A DNA stretch of 64,000 bases from Paenibacillus nuruki (lineage in GTDB: Bacteria; Bacillota; Bacilli; Paenibacillales; Paenibacillaceae), in the NCBI RefSeq assembly GCF_001721045.1, contig NZ_MDER01000086.1, positions 186,001 to 250,000 of the forward strand, given 5' to 3'. Shown here one piece after another: positions 23,943 through 33,234 of this stretch. Position 1 is the stretch's first letter, and each line of letters opens with the position of its first letter. The notes beneath the pieces were generated by a model. The model searched no databases, was not told the origin of the DNA, and saw nothing but the letters and a program-made list of their open reading frames with translations. The translations under genes were made by a program, and so were the position numbers.

Positions 23943-24773
23943 ATGGATGTAGCATTGTTATTGGAGTATGGATGGGTATTACTTGTACTGATCGTACTGG
24001 AAGGTCTGCTCGCAGCAGATAACGCTTTGGTACTCGCAATTATGGTTAAACATTTACCTGAAGAAGAACGCAAAAGGGCACTGTTTTATGGACTATTCGG
24101 TGCATTTGTTTTCAGATTAGGTTCACTATTCATTATTTCATTCCTTGTCGATGTATGGCAGGTTCAAGCGATTGGTGCACTTTACCTTCTATATATCGCA
24201 TTTAATCATATTATTCGTAAAATTATTTCTCATCGCTCCAAAATTGATGAAGCTGCTGAAGAAGCTGGCCCAGATGGTAAGCCTAAAAAGCAATCTGGTT
24301 TCTGGATGACTGTATTCAAAGTCGAAGTGGCTGATATTGCATTTGCAGTAGATTCAATCTTAGCAGCTGTTGCCCTAGCTGTTGCATTGCCTGCAAGTGG
24401 ATTGCCTGCTATCGGTGGTATGGACGGCGGACACTTTATCGTTATCTTCTTGGGTGGATTTATCGGTCTAATCATTATGCGTTTTGCCGCTTCTTATTTC
24501 GTGAAATTGTTGCAAAGTCGCCCAGGTCTAGAAGTTGCTGCTTTTGTTATCGTAGGTTGGGTAGGTGTGAAGCTTGCTGTCATCACGCTTGCACATCCAG
24601 CACTAGGTGTATTGCCTGAGCATTTCCCTGAAAATACGATCTGGAAATTGTCGTTCTATATTGTACTTGTAGCGATCGCTGTGTGCGGTTGGTTGTTATC
24701 TAGCAAAGTAGAAGTTAAAGATGAAGACAATGCTGTACGTGAAGTCGAAAAAGAGATTAAAGAAGATCTATAA
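23943..24773 (+). CDS. TerC family metal transporter, YkoY-like (probable Mn2+ exporter)
   Basis: The 276-residue protein has seven or eight membrane segments with the family motifs LEGLLAADNALVLAIMVKHL near residue 18 and EVADIAFAVDSILAAVALAV near 128, whose acidic residues bind the metal. GGGAGG precedes its ATG. The upstream Mn riboswitch would raise expression when Mn2+ is high, fitting export to the outside. In B. subtilis the YkoY protein (MeeY) supplies Mn to secreted enzymes; that role here is by analogy. A DedA gene follows after 7 bp. Confidence 0.92.
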   Translation: MDVALLLEYGWVLLVLIVLEGLLAADNALVLAIMVKHLPEEERKRALFYGLFGAFVFRLGSLFIISFLVDVWQVQAIGALYLLYIAFNHIIRKIISHRSKIDEAAEEAGPDGKPKKQSGFWMTVFKVEVADIAFAVDSILAAVALAVALPASGLPAIGGMDGGHFIVIFLGGFIGLIIMRFAASYFVKLLQSRPGLEVAAFVIVGWVGVKLAVITLAHPALGVLPEHFPENTIWKLSFYIVLVAIAVCGWLLSSKVEVKDEDNAVREVEKEIKEDL

Positions 24774-24780
24774 TTAGCCG

Positions 24781-25410
24781 ATGCATGAATGGTTAATAGG
24801 CCTGATCGAGGGATTCAAAAGTCTGGGCTATGTTGGCATTGCATTAGCCCTGACCTTCGAATTCGTCCCGGCAGAGTTGGTTCTTCCACTCGCCGGCTTC
24901 TGGGTGTATGAAGGTGATTTCAATATTATTCTGGTGATTTTGGCAGGTACAATCGGCGGAGTCACTGGGCCGTTGACCTTGTATGCACTGGGTCGTTATG
25001 GAGGAAGACCTCTTGTTCTTCGCTTCGGTAAATACTTTCTTGTTCGGGAAAAAGAAATTGTGAAAGCCGAACAGTTTTTTGCAAAGTATGGAAGTGGTGT
25101 TGCTTTCTTCGGAAGATTTCTTCCGGGAGTACGTACAGCGGTATCGATTCCTTGCGGGATGGCAAATATGAATGTCTGGAAATTCAGCATCTATACCTTT
25201 GCTGCGATGTTGCCGATCACCAGTCTGTATGTGTATCTCGGTTATAAGTTAGGGCCACGCTGGGAAGAGGTGGGTCCACTCGCTTCTCAATATTTGACCC
25301 CTGTAGCGATTGTGATTCTTGTCGTTCTGGTCGCATGGATCGGTTGGAAATGGTTAAGTGCTCGCCGCAAAAGAGCGACTTCTCAATCGACTGACCATGA
25401 TTCTGAATAA
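24781..25410 (+). CDS. DedA/VTT family membrane protein
   Basis: The 209-residue protein has the SNARE-associated/VTT core: FVPAELVLPLAGFW near residue 28, GPLTLYALGRYGGRPLVLRFGKY, and FFGRFLPGVRTAVSIPCGMANM near residue 110, with the conserved arginines and the FxRFxPxxR motif. DedA proteins move lipids across the membrane and support envelope homeostasis. It follows terC by 7 bp and so is under the Mn riboswitch too. It ends at a strong terminator. Confidence 0.9.
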   Translation: MHEWLIGLIEGFKSLGYVGIALALTFEFVPAELVLPLAGFWVYEGDFNIILVILAGTIGGVTGPLTLYALGRYGGRPLVLRFGKYFLVREKEIVKAEQFFAKYGSGVAFFGRFLPGVRTAVSIPCGMANMNVWKFSIYTFAAMLPITSLYVYLGYKLGPRWEEVGPLASQYLTPVAIVILVVLVAWIGWKWLSARRKRATSQSTDHDSE

Positions 25411-25421
25411 ATAGATAACAT

Positions 25422-25482
25422 AAAAAGCGTCTGTTAAACCTAGAAAAGAGTGTCATTTCTACGGTTTACAGACGCTTTTTTT
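25422..25482 (+). terminator. terminator of the terC-dedA operon
   Basis: AAAAAGCGTCTGTTAAACC pairs with its complement with one bulge around a 22-nt loop, ending in T7. Confidence 0.85.
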
Positions 25483-25864
25483 ATTATTGATCATATCAGA
25501 AGAAAATTTATTATTTTTTATAGTCAGAAAATGTATACGACTGTAAATAGAGCGCCCCACAAGATTATATTATTTCCAAATGATCAATTTGAACAAAGCC
25601 TTATTTTATACGGTTTGACAGCTTACACGATGATGAATTGACCTTTACATTTTCAGTGGTACATTTTTTACAATTGAATTGTTATCCACTTATTTACATA
25701 AATTATTTACATAAATTTGAAAAATAGTATTAATAATTGTAATTTATAAGACGACATAGTAAGTATAAAAACTTATTTTGCATAAATGCGAAAGTAAGTT
25801 GCTTTCAAAAAATTTGATCGATGTAATTGATAATTGAATTACATATCGATATGGAGTGGACAAG
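25483..25864. other. intergenic region before the chemoreceptor gene
   Basis: This 382-bp very AT-rich stretch carries ATTTACATAAATT-like short repeats near 25690-25715 and no convincing gene. A 63-codon frame over it begins inside the terminator and lacks a ribosome site. I found no clear sigma-D promoter. Confidence 0.4.
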
Positions 25865-27451
25865 ATGAGAATAGGTGCTAATTTTCAAACGTTTACCAAA
25901 TTAATCGCTGCCTTTATCTGTGTAGCCTTGATTGTAGCTGCAATTGGTTTATACGGTTTGAGTAATCAGAATCGGATGAATGAAAGTGTAAACGGTCTGT
26001 ACAATAATAATCTGGTATCTATGCAAGCTCTCTCTGCTGCTGAATTGTCTTTGCAAAAAATGCGTGTCGCTTCTCGAGATATTGCGCTAACTGCCGATGA
26101 TACGGCTAAACAAAAAGTCGTTGGTTCGATCCCTGATCTCATCACTGCTGTTCAAGAAAATATGTCTCAATATAGCAATACACCGTTGTCTGATCAAGAA
26201 CGCAATGAATTGCAGAACTTTAATAAATTTTGGGCAAATTATAATGATGTATACAGTCAAGCGGTCAACCTAGCCGAAAATGCTACACCTCAAGAATTTC
26301 AGACATTTGTTCAAAATTCTGTTGTGCCGGCGGGAACAGATATGTATGATAGTATTGCCAAATTAAACCAAATTAACGAACAAACAGCCAGTGCAGCGAA
26401 TAACACAGCCAAAGCTGTTTTTGCCAATGCGAAGTTCTGGACGACCTTATGGATTGTGGTAGCCTTCTTATTCTGTATCTTATTAGGAACCTTAATTTCT
26501 CGGATGATCAGTGTGCCATTAAAACAAATCAGTCGTCTACTTCAACAAGTAGCTGCTGGGGATCTACGTGAACAATCCAAACTTGTAGGTAAAGATGAAA
26601 TTGGACAGCTTGCTCTTGCTGCTAATGATATGACCAATCGGCTCAATGGCTTAATTGCCAATATTATCGAATCGGCGCAAAGTGTCGCTGCCACTTCAGA
26701 AGAAATCTCAGCCAGCACCGAAGAAATCGCTGGAAGTAGTGAAAATCAATCTCAATCGGCTCAAGCGATTGCTCAATTGTTCAAAGATATGTCTATTGCT
26801 ATTGATGATGTAGCTCGAAGTGCAGAAGAAGCTGCTGAATTATCCAATACTACAGTTGAAAAAGCTCAACATGGCGGTCATATTGTCGCTCAAGGTACAC
26901 AAGCGATTCAAGAAGTGAATCAACAAATGTCCAAACTTGAAAATGATTCTACTCGTATCGGTGATATTATCGAAGTGATTGATGAGATTGCAGATCAGAC
27001 GAATCTACTTGCTTTGAATGCTGCTATTGAAGCTGCTCGTGCAGGTGAACAAGGACTTGGATTTGCTGTGGTTGCTGATGAAGTCCGTAAGCTGGCAGAA
27101 CGTAGTAGCGCAGCTACCAAAGAAATCACAGGCATTATTCGCTCGATGCAGACCAATATGAAGCATAGCATTGAAGCGGTTAACAGCAATGCAGAACACT
27201 CTCTTTTAACCAGTGATGCTTTTGAAGATATTGTTCATCGGGTGAGTGATTCTTCACTCAAAATTAACGGTATTGCTGCGGCGAGTGAACAACAAAGTGC
27301 TCAATCTGTAGATGTAATGCATTCGGTTAATGAAATTGCTGCGGCTACGGAAGAAGTGGCTTCTGCTTGTGAACAAACAGCTTCTTCTTCTCAGACATTA
27401 GCTCAATTAGCAGATCAACTCCACTCTTCTGTAACTACGTTTAAAATCTAG
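25865..27451 (+). CDS. methyl-accepting chemotaxis protein with 4HB sensor
   Basis: ATG 25865, 8 nt after GGAG, is chosen over a GTG at 25856. The 528-residue protein has a first membrane segment (about 9-31), an extracytoplasmic four-helix-bundle (4HB_MCP) region, a second membrane segment (about 192-214), HAMP ([20 protein letters not shown]) and a cytoplasmic signalling hairpin. The tip is [20 protein letters not shown], with [21 protein letters not shown] after it. It signals to CheA/CheW. A CheW-like gene follows. Confidence 0.92.
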   Translation: MRIGANFQTFTKLIAAFICVALIVAAIGLYGLSNQNRMNESVNGLYNNNLVSMQALSAAELSLQKMRVASRDIALTADDTAKQKVVGSIPDLITAVQENMSQYSNTPLSDQERNELQNFNKFWANYNDVYSQAVNLAENATPQEFQTFVQNSVVPAGTDMYDSIAKLNQINEQTASAANNTAKAVFANAKFWTTLWIVVAFLFCILLGTLISRMISVPLKQISRLLQQVAAGDLREQSKLVGKDEIGQLALAANDMTNRLNGLIANIIESAQSVAATSEEISASTEEIAGSSENQSQSAQAIAQLFKDMSIAIDDVARSAEEAAELSNTTVEKAQHGGHIVAQGTQAIQEVNQQMSKLENDSTRIGDIIEVIDEIADQTNLLALNAAIEAARAGEQGLGFAVVADEVRKLAERSSAATKEITGIIRSMQTNMKHSIEAVNSNAEHSLLTSDAFEDIVHRVSDSSLKINGIAAASEQQSAQSVDVMHSVNEIAAATEEVASACEQTASSSQTLAQLADQLHSSVTTFKI

Positions 27452-27500
27452 TTTTGGATCTGGTGTATAGTCAAAATAATAATAAATGGAGGTCCTACTT

Positions 27501-27950
27501 ATGATGATCAGATCGTCCGACCAATATATTGAATGTATGGCTGATAACCAGCGGATTGCTCTGCCCATTCATGCAGTACAGGAAATTATCCGTTTTGAGT
27601 TATTTAACCCTACACCTCAACTCGATCCACAAGTATTAGGTACAATCAGTTGGTATGGTCGTACGTTACCTGTTGTGCGTCTACAACCTAATTCGAACGA
27701 CAACGATTCAGCTGATTTTGCCAAATCATGTATGACTGCACGCATCTTAATATTACGCCAGCATAATCAAGCGATACTGGGCTTATATGTAGACAGGGTA
27801 TGTAGAATTGCCACCCACCCGCAACATTTATGGACAGCAACGTCTACGTACCCATGGATTACACGTTATCTTGAACAAGATTATACTCATATCTCGCTAC
27901 TTGATATTGAATCTTTAAATTACGCTTTCGGTCTTACAACGACTCGATAA
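27501..27950 (+). CDS. CheW-like domain protein
   Basis: ATG 27501 is 8 nt after GGAGG; the in-frame ATG at 27486 is inside that site. The 149-residue protein resembles CheW folds: IALPIHAVQEIIRFELFNP, then LGTISWYGRTLPVVRLQP, and ILGLYVDRVCRIA. These match the ligand-free adaptor domain that links receptors to CheA. It is shorter and more divergent than classical CheW. It probably couples to the receptor gene just upstream. Its last 17 bp overlap the convergent nnr gene. Confidence 0.75.
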   Translation: MMIRSSDQYIECMADNQRIALPIHAVQEIIRFELFNPTPQLDPQVLGTISWYGRTLPVVRLQPNSNDNDSADFAKSCMTARILILRQHNQAILGLYVDRVCRIATHPQHLWTATSTYPWITRYLEQDYTHISLLDIESLNYAFGLTTTR

Positions 27951-29562
27951 GATCACCTGCTAGTAATGAAGCAGGATTACCTGTACGCTGATTCGCTGCC
28001 ACTTCACCGGCATGTCCATGCAAATGTACACCGAATGTAGCCGCTTGTATGCCGCTTAGACCTTGAGCAAGTAATCCTGCTATAATGCCTGTCAGCGCAT
28101 CACCGGAGCCTCCTGTTGCCATTCCCGGGTGTCCGGTGGTATTTACATAGACTCTCCCATCAGCTGAAGCAATCACGGTTCGAGCGCCTTTGAGCACCAG
28201 TGTAATTCCATGCTTGATCGCAAAGTCACGAGCGATGCCGATCCGATCTCGTTGTACCTCTGGCGTAGAGATACCTGCAAGTCTAGCCATCTCTCCTGGA
28301 TGTGGCGTGAGCACAGTATCCGCGGATCGAGATTGCCAGCTGGATAATCCATCTGCTTCAGCGATCATATTCAGGCCATCGGCATCTAAGACCAGTGGCT
28401 GATCTGTTTTTTCCCATAACGTCTGTAACCATTCTCCATCCTGTTCAAATCGACCTAAACCCGGTCCTACAGCAAGTACATCACATTTCTCAGCTAAAGG
28501 AAGAATAGCATCTGTGCTAGAACGCTCCCACTTCCCGTCTACGCCTTCTACAGCAGGAGCAAGCATAAGTTCAGGCACATGACCTGCAATATGCGGTAGC
28601 AAAGCTTGTGGAAGCGCCCATGTCACTAATCCACTCCCTATCCGCAATGCTGCACGCGAAGCCAGTAATCCAGCTCCACTCATATTCATACTGCCTCCTA
28701 CAATCAATACATGCCCATAGGTTCCTTTGTGTCCGTCTACTGCACGTGCACGTTCAGGATCGACTTCCAACACATGTTCTAGCACTTCTTTGGTGACCAG
28801 ATGAGTATCTACACCTAACGTTTGAGCAGTAAATCGTGGAATCCCAATCTGGCGTACAACTACATCGCCAGCGACTCCTGCTCCCGGATATTGAACTAAT
28901 CCTCGCTTGAGAAAAGCCAGACTGACTGTTACCGATGCTTGAATACATGTCTTTGCCACTTCCCCTGTATCTGCATGAAGCCCACTTGGAATATCTGCCG
29001 CAATAATAGGCTTACCGCTACGATTTGCCGCTGTAATCATCGCATCATAAGGTGCACGCGGTTCCCCTTTACTTCCGGTTCCTAGTAGAGCATCTACAAT
29101 ACCTGTATAGGAATGCCAGTTGGATTCTTTTTCCCAGTCCTTATTCCAGATTGCAACATCAATACCTGATTGCCGGGTTGCATCACGCTGAATAGCTGCA
29201 TCACCGATCATTTCTGCCGGGTCTTGAGCATACAACAGAGTGACTTTAATGCCTGCATCTTGCAGATAACGAGCAGCCACTAATCCATCGCCACCATTGT
29301 TTCCTTTACCGACCAGAATAAGCCAATGTTGCTTCTGATCATGTACAGTAAGGTTCTTATCGCTTCGAATCTGTCCAACATGTGACAAGCTTGAACCGAA
29401 AGGAATATCGGCTTGCTCTAGCTTAGCGCTGTTACTCCACTGAATCACTTCTTCAGCGATCGCTTTACCAGCGCTCTCCATCAGGCATAGTGCAGGAATA
29501 CCTAGCTGTTGAATTGTATGTTGGTCTAAGTCACGCATTTGTTGTGCAGTCACAATATACAT
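27934..29562 (-). CDS. nnr: bifunctional NAD(P)H-hydrate epimerase / ADP-dependent dehydratase
   Basis: The 542-residue protein repairs hydrated NAD(P)H. The N-terminal YjeF epimerase domain (about 1-230) shows LVGKGNNGGDGLVAARYL and DALLGTGSKGEPR. The C-terminal ribokinase-like dehydratase domain (from about 255) shows GHKGTYGHVLIVGGS, GPGLG, TPHPGEMARL and TTGHPGMATGGSGDALTGIIAG, the NAXD nucleotide and catalytic motifs. An insert of about 30 residues near residue 60 lengthens the first domain. It is convergent with the cheW-like gene. Confidence 0.94.
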   Translation of the reverse strand: MYIVTAQQMRDLDQHTIQQLGIPALCLMESAGKAIAEEVIQWSNSAKLEQADIPFGSSLSHVGQIRSDKNLTVHDQKQHWLILVGKGNNGGDGLVAARYLQDAGIKVTLLYAQDPAEMIGDAAIQRDATRQSGIDVAIWNKDWEKESNWHSYTGIVDALLGTGSKGEPRAPYDAMITAANRSGKPIIAADIPSGLHADTGEVAKTCIQASVTVSLAFLKRGLVQYPGAGVAGDVVVRQIGIPRFTAQTLGVDTHLVTKEVLEHVLEVDPERARAVDGHKGTYGHVLIVGGSMNMSGAGLLASRAALRIGSGLVTWALPQALLPHIAGHVPELMLAPAVEGVDGKWERSSTDAILPLAEKCDVLAVGPGLGRFEQDGEWLQTLWEKTDQPLVLDADGLNMIAEADGLSSWQSRSADTVLTPHPGEMARLAGISTPEVQRDRIGIARDFAIKHGITLVLKGARTVIASADGRVYVNTTGHPGMATGGSGDALTGIIAGLLAQGLSGIQAATFGVHLHGHAGEVAANQRTGNPASLLAGDLIESL

Positions 29563-29656
29563 TATCGATTCGCTCCTCTATATACATCATTTATGTTTAG
29601 GATGTATTTATACGATTGCCTTATTATGTATTAACCGTATTTGCTAGATAACAAAA

Positions 29657-29678
29657 ACACCGCCCCTAAGGACGGTGT
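29657..29678 (-). terminator. terminator of the ywnAB-like operon
   Basis: ACACCG(C)CC pairs with GG(A)CGGTGT around CTAA, followed on the minus strand by TTTTTG. Confidence 0.75.
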
Positions 29679-29700
29679 ATTGATTACATCTAGATTCAGC

Positions 29701-30333
29701 TTAATAAGCCACAGTAAAGCGAGTACGTGTAAATAATGGATCTTCAACTTCATCAAATAAAGCAGCTGCATAATCTTCTATAGAGATGCGACTTGCTCCA
29801 TCATCATCGGTAACAAGGCGATTTGTACCGATGCGGAAGTTCCCTGTGCGTTTACCCGGCTCGATCCAACTGGCTGGACTGACATAAGTCCAATCCAGAT
29901 CGCTCTGGCTATAGATTTCATAAGCATCGACATGGGCTTGAGCAAGCGGTCGAATCTCTGCCGGGAAATCAGGTGTATCCATCAAGCGTACACCCGGTTC
30001 TACTTCTAGGCTTCCTGCTCCACCGACTACTAATAGACGCTGTACACCTGCTCTTTTCATACCTTCTACCACAGCACTAGCGGCTTCGATCAGTTCGCCT
30101 TCATTTCCAAATTGTGGGCCAAAAGCATTGATAACTACATCATGCCCTGCGACTACAGCTTCGACACTAATCGGATCCAGTACATTGACACTGATTCCTT
30201 GTAGACGTTCTGTATTCTTATCAATTTTAGAAGAATCCCGAGTCGCTGCGGTGATCTCATATTTACGTCGTAGTCCTTCTTGTACAAGGCGTTGTCCGAT
30301 GGTTCCGGTTGCACCAATAATAGCAATTTTCAT
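29701..30333 (-). CDS. NAD(P)-binding oxidoreductase, YwnB-like
   Basis: The 210-residue protein has the Rossmann start MKIAIIGATGTIGQRLVQEGL and the atypical-SDR (NAD(P)H-binding, PF13460) layout without a YxxxK active site; LVVGGAGSLEVEPGVRLMDTPDFP is a family motif. It is preceded, after 73 bp, by an Rrf2 regulator gene on the same strand, as in the ywnA-ywnB pair of B. subtilis. The substrate is unknown; a redox or electrophile-stress role is inferred from the regulator. Confidence 0.82.
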   Translation of the reverse strand: MKIAIIGATGTIGQRLVQEGLRRKYEITAATRDSSKIDKNTERLQGISVNVLDPISVEAVVAGHDVVINAFGPQFGNEGELIEAASAVVEGMKRAGVQRLLVVGGAGSLEVEPGVRLMDTPDFPAEIRPLAQAHVDAYEIYSQSDLDWTYVSPASWIEPGKRTGNFRIGTNRLVTDDDGASRISIEDYAAALFDEVEDPLFTRTRFTVAY

Positions 30334-30406
30334 TTAAGATTCCATCCTTTCCGTCATGAGCGGTCTTTCTTTTTACATACCCTGCTCAGCCGATGATGAT
30401 TCAGTA

Positions 30407-30853
30407 TTAGTTCTGGATCGCTTGACGAACCTGTTCCATTTCCTGCAAATCAGTTGTCACCTGCTGGAGTGTAATCTTTTCTAACTCATCTTCCATCGCT
30501 TTTTGTGCACGATAAAATACTCTTTCCAGTTCCGCTTGAATATTACGTCCAATATCACAATTCGGATTCGGATGTTCATGAATAGCGAACAGTTCATCTT
30601 TGGCATCATTTTGCGCTGCACGATAAATATCCAATAACGTAATCTCAGCAGCAGGACGTGTCATTTGGGCACCTGCTACACCGGGCTGTGTACGTACAAT
30701 CTCTGCTTTGGCTAACTGGCTGATCATACGGCGAATCACAACCGGATTCGTATTGACACTTGCCGCAATCCATTCCGAAGTGATATGTCCATCACTTGCA
30801 TCCAATAATGACAATGTGTGAATAGCCACTGCAAAACGGCTATTATATGCCAT
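30407..30853 (-). CDS. Rrf2 family transcriptional regulator, YwnA-like
   Basis: The 148-residue winged-helix protein has the Rrf2 start (MAYNSRFAVAIHTLSLL), the recognition region SVNTNPVVIRRMISQLAKAEIVRT, and QPGVAGAQMTRP in the wing. It has a single cysteine, in NPNCDIG, rather than the three needed for an Fe-S cluster, so it likely senses thiol or electrophile stress or nothing redox-active. It probably regulates itself and the oxidoreductase gene behind it. Confidence 0.88.
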   Translation of the reverse strand: MAYNSRFAVAIHTLSLLDASDGHITSEWIAASVNTNPVVIRRMISQLAKAEIVRTQPGVAGAQMTRPAAEITLLDIYRAAQNDAKDELFAIHEHPNPNCDIGRNIQAELERVFYRAQKAMEDELEKITLQQVTTDLQEMEQVRQAIQN

Positions 30854-31158
30854 AAGTGTGCACCCCTTCTTTATCTATTTGCTAACCTTAAAATAAGCTA
30901 TACGCTACTCATCTATATCAGAATGATTGTTTTGACAAATAAGATAGATTATCTTGAAGCTTCAAAAAGCATTGTATTCAAGCACTTATATACTATAGTA
31001 TACATCAAAGAGTTATACTTCTAAAAGAAAGTTACTACGTTGTAGCCAGAATTATTCCAGTCGTTCTTATTCTGTAATAACCATTTTGGTTAAGGATATG
31101 ATGTAATGATCAAAATACAATGTGTAACACATGAATGATAGATAAAGGAGTGAATCTG
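30854..31158. other. divergent intergenic region upstream of the Rrf2 gene
   Basis: The 305-bp gap contains small palindromes such as TGAAGCTTCA near 30955 and AGATAGATTATCT near 30941, and TTGTCA on the minus strand near 30934-30939 that may be a -35 box for the Rrf2 gene. No gene or RNA is evident. Confidence 0.35.
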
Positions 31159-31989
31159 TTGGATTGGTCTATTTTACTGCGTTCTCATGCTATAGGCTTA
31201 TATCTGATCGGAATGGTAGGGCTGTTCGCTTTTGCAGTCGTGTACGGATTTACAGCCAAGCAACGTAAATATAGAGATGATGAGCGTATGCGCCGTATTC
31301 AAAATAGTCTGGATCGCTTAACGCAAGCGGCAGGACAAGTCTATCCTGTACTGATTAGCAAAAGTCTTTCTTCTGCTCATGCAAATCCAGCTTCTTTACC
31401 GGTTCCAGCCGAAAGTGTACTGGCTTGCAAAGCAGCTACGTATGCTTCTGATGAATTGTTAGAGCGGATTGATCAGTACATGGAAGAACGTGATCGCAAA
31501 AGTCTGGCTTTACTGTATCGCACACTGGACAGCGATATTCGGAGGTTGACCCGTGAGCGCAAAATGATATTAGCTCGCGGAGAACATCCACGTTGGGGAT
31601 TACTATTATGGCTTACGATCCGCCCGGCAATTCCTTTTCTCGTCTTAGTCATAGAATCATTATTATTGTGGAATCTATGGAATGATCTTATGGCGGCTCG
31701 ATATCTACAAGCTCCTGCGGTTTTATTCGCTATTTTGCGCTTTATTTCATGTACAGGCGCTCTCGTGTTATTGTATGCGATTATCACAGCCGATTTTCGT
31801 CAAAATGCACGTAGGTTGGTATTTATCTGGTTATCGTTATTGATCAGCGGATTATGTCTTTTACATATGTTAAGTCTGCAAGCCGCACCTTATCTGTTGA
31901 TAGCTCAAGTTCTTATTTTTGCTAGTGGATTCCGATTTACACGTGAACCGAAGCGTAAAGAACGTCCTTATGTAGGAGAATATGAATAA
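31159..31989 (+). CDS. membrane protein of unknown function with soluble middle
   Basis: TTG 31159 fits AAAGGAG at 31145-31151; the upstream ATG 31135 has no ribosome site. The 276-residue protein has one N-terminal membrane segment, a soluble charged region (about 40-150) ending in ERDRKSLALLYRTLDSDIRRLTRERK, and then four membrane segments (about 160-260) before a basic tail. I do not recognise the family. It is monocistronic with its own terminator. Confidence 0.65.
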   Translation: MDWSILLRSHAIGLYLIGMVGLFAFAVVYGFTAKQRKYRDDERMRRIQNSLDRLTQAAGQVYPVLISKSLSSAHANPASLPVPAESVLACKAATYASDELLERIDQYMEERDRKSLALLYRTLDSDIRRLTRERKMILARGEHPRWGLLLWLTIRPAIPFLVLVIESLLLWNLWNDLMAARYLQAPAVLFAILRFISCTGALVLLYAIITADFRQNARRLVFIWLSLLISGLCLLHMLSLQAAPYLLIAQVLIFASGFRFTREPKRKERPYVGEYE

Positions 31990-32015
31990 GGTTTAGCTAA
32001 TGAGATCAAATAAGA

Positions 32016-32069
32016 AAAAAACACTTCAGTTCAGCAGCCTTGATCTGCTTGAGTACTGAAGTGTTTTTT
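32016..32069. terminator. bidirectional terminator between membrane protein and lactonase genes
   Basis: AAAAAACACTTCAGT pairs perfectly with its complement and an inner AGCAG/CTGCT stem extends it. Runs of A and T flank both sides. Confidence 0.85.
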
Positions 32070-32082
32070 ATTGATTGTCTAT

Positions 32083-33156
32083 TTATTGTACGCCCGGTTC
32101 AGGTTGTTCAGCCATCACACAGACTGGACGATTCAGTGTTAACTCGTTACCTGTTAGCAATAACTTTCCTGTATCTGCTTCTATCGCAAATTGTACAATA
32201 TTGTTGCTGTCCTGATTGCTCACCAGAATATATCCACCAGGTACAACAGCTACATTACGTGGAGTTTCTCCTTTGACAGTCACCCATTCGATCGGCGACA
32301 ATTCGCCTGTAAGTTCATCAATATTGTAATGAACGAGACTGTTATGTCCACGGTTAGAAGCATAGACAAAACGTCCACATGGAGAGATACGAATATCTCC
32401 GCCTGTATTTTCACCTGTAAAATCTTCTGGCAATGTAGAGACATGACCGATAATCTCTAGTTGACCATCTTCAGGATTACGACCATACGCTGTTACTGTA
32501 CTATTGAGTTCATTGATTCCATAAGCCAATTGACCATTAGGATGGAAAATCAAATGACGAGGGCCCGATTGTGCAGGAAGCTCAGTAGCACCTTCTTCTG
32601 TCAATGTACCGTTATCTTCTAAACGATATGTAAATACCTTATCCAAACCTAGATCAGATACATACACATGATGGTTATCTAATGAAGAGACAGCTGAATG
32701 TGGATGCGGAGCATCTTGACGATCTGGGTCGGTTCCACTTCCGGTATGCTTCACTTCACCCGTCATTTCAGCTAGAGCACCTTGATCACCTACAGCAAAA
32801 ACATTGATATTAGCGCCTGTATAATTAGAAGCCAATAGATGCTTACCATCTGGTGTTAATTGTACATAACAAGGAGCGCCTCCACCTGTAGACTTACGAT
32901 CTAACAAATGAAGTTCACGTGTTTCAGGATTGATTTGATACGTTAAAATTTCACCTTCGCCTTTTTCACTAGCGGCATATAATACGGTGCTGTCTGTGGA
33001 TAATGCGAGATATGAAGGATTTTCGATACCTTTGATCCCACCGACCAGACGTAATTCACCTGTATCTGTGTTCATTACTGCTGTCTGAATACCTACTTCT
33101 TCTTCACTTGAATACGTACCGATATAGAACCAGACTTCATTTTCAAAAACAGACAT
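32083..33156 (-). CDS. pgl: lactonase family protein (6-phosphogluconolactonase type)
   Basis: The 357-residue seven-bladed propeller belongs to the Pgl/YkgB lactonase family: FYIGTYSSEEEVGIQTAVMN at the start, NPSYLALSTDSTVLYAASE, GGAPCYVQLTPDGKHLLASNYTG, HPHSAVSS, and SGPRHLIFHPNGQLAYGINELNSTV. In E. coli and B. subtilis members hydrolyse 6-phosphogluconolactone. A gnd-like gene lies at the right edge of the window, so both belong to the pentose phosphate pathway, though 30 kb apart. Confidence 0.85.
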   Translation of the reverse strand: MSVFENEVWFYIGTYSSEEEVGIQTAVMNTDTGELRLVGGIKGIENPSYLALSTDSTVLYAASEKGEGEILTYQINPETRELHLLDRKSTGGGAPCYVQLTPDGKHLLASNYTGANINVFAVGDQGALAEMTGEVKHTGSGTDPDRQDAPHPHSAVSSLDNHHVYVSDLGLDKVFTYRLEDNGTLTEEGATELPAQSGPRHLIFHPNGQLAYGINELNSTVTAYGRNPEDGQLEIIGHVSTLPEDFTGENTGGDIRISPCGRFVYASNRGHNSLVHYNIDELTGELSPIEWVTVKGETPRNVAVVPGGYILVSNQDSNNIVQFAIEADTGKLLLTGNELTLNRPVCVMAEQPEPGVQ

Positions 33157-33234
33157 GATTATATCCCCTTTCAGTCATCGACTACATAAAGACTTCCTCT
33201 ATCTTATAACGACTCCGAGAGGGGATTGAATCAT

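Noticed and set aside
25450-25641. 63-codon plus-strand frame downstream of dedA
   Set aside because: It starts inside the terminator stem, has no ribosome site and is AT-rich.
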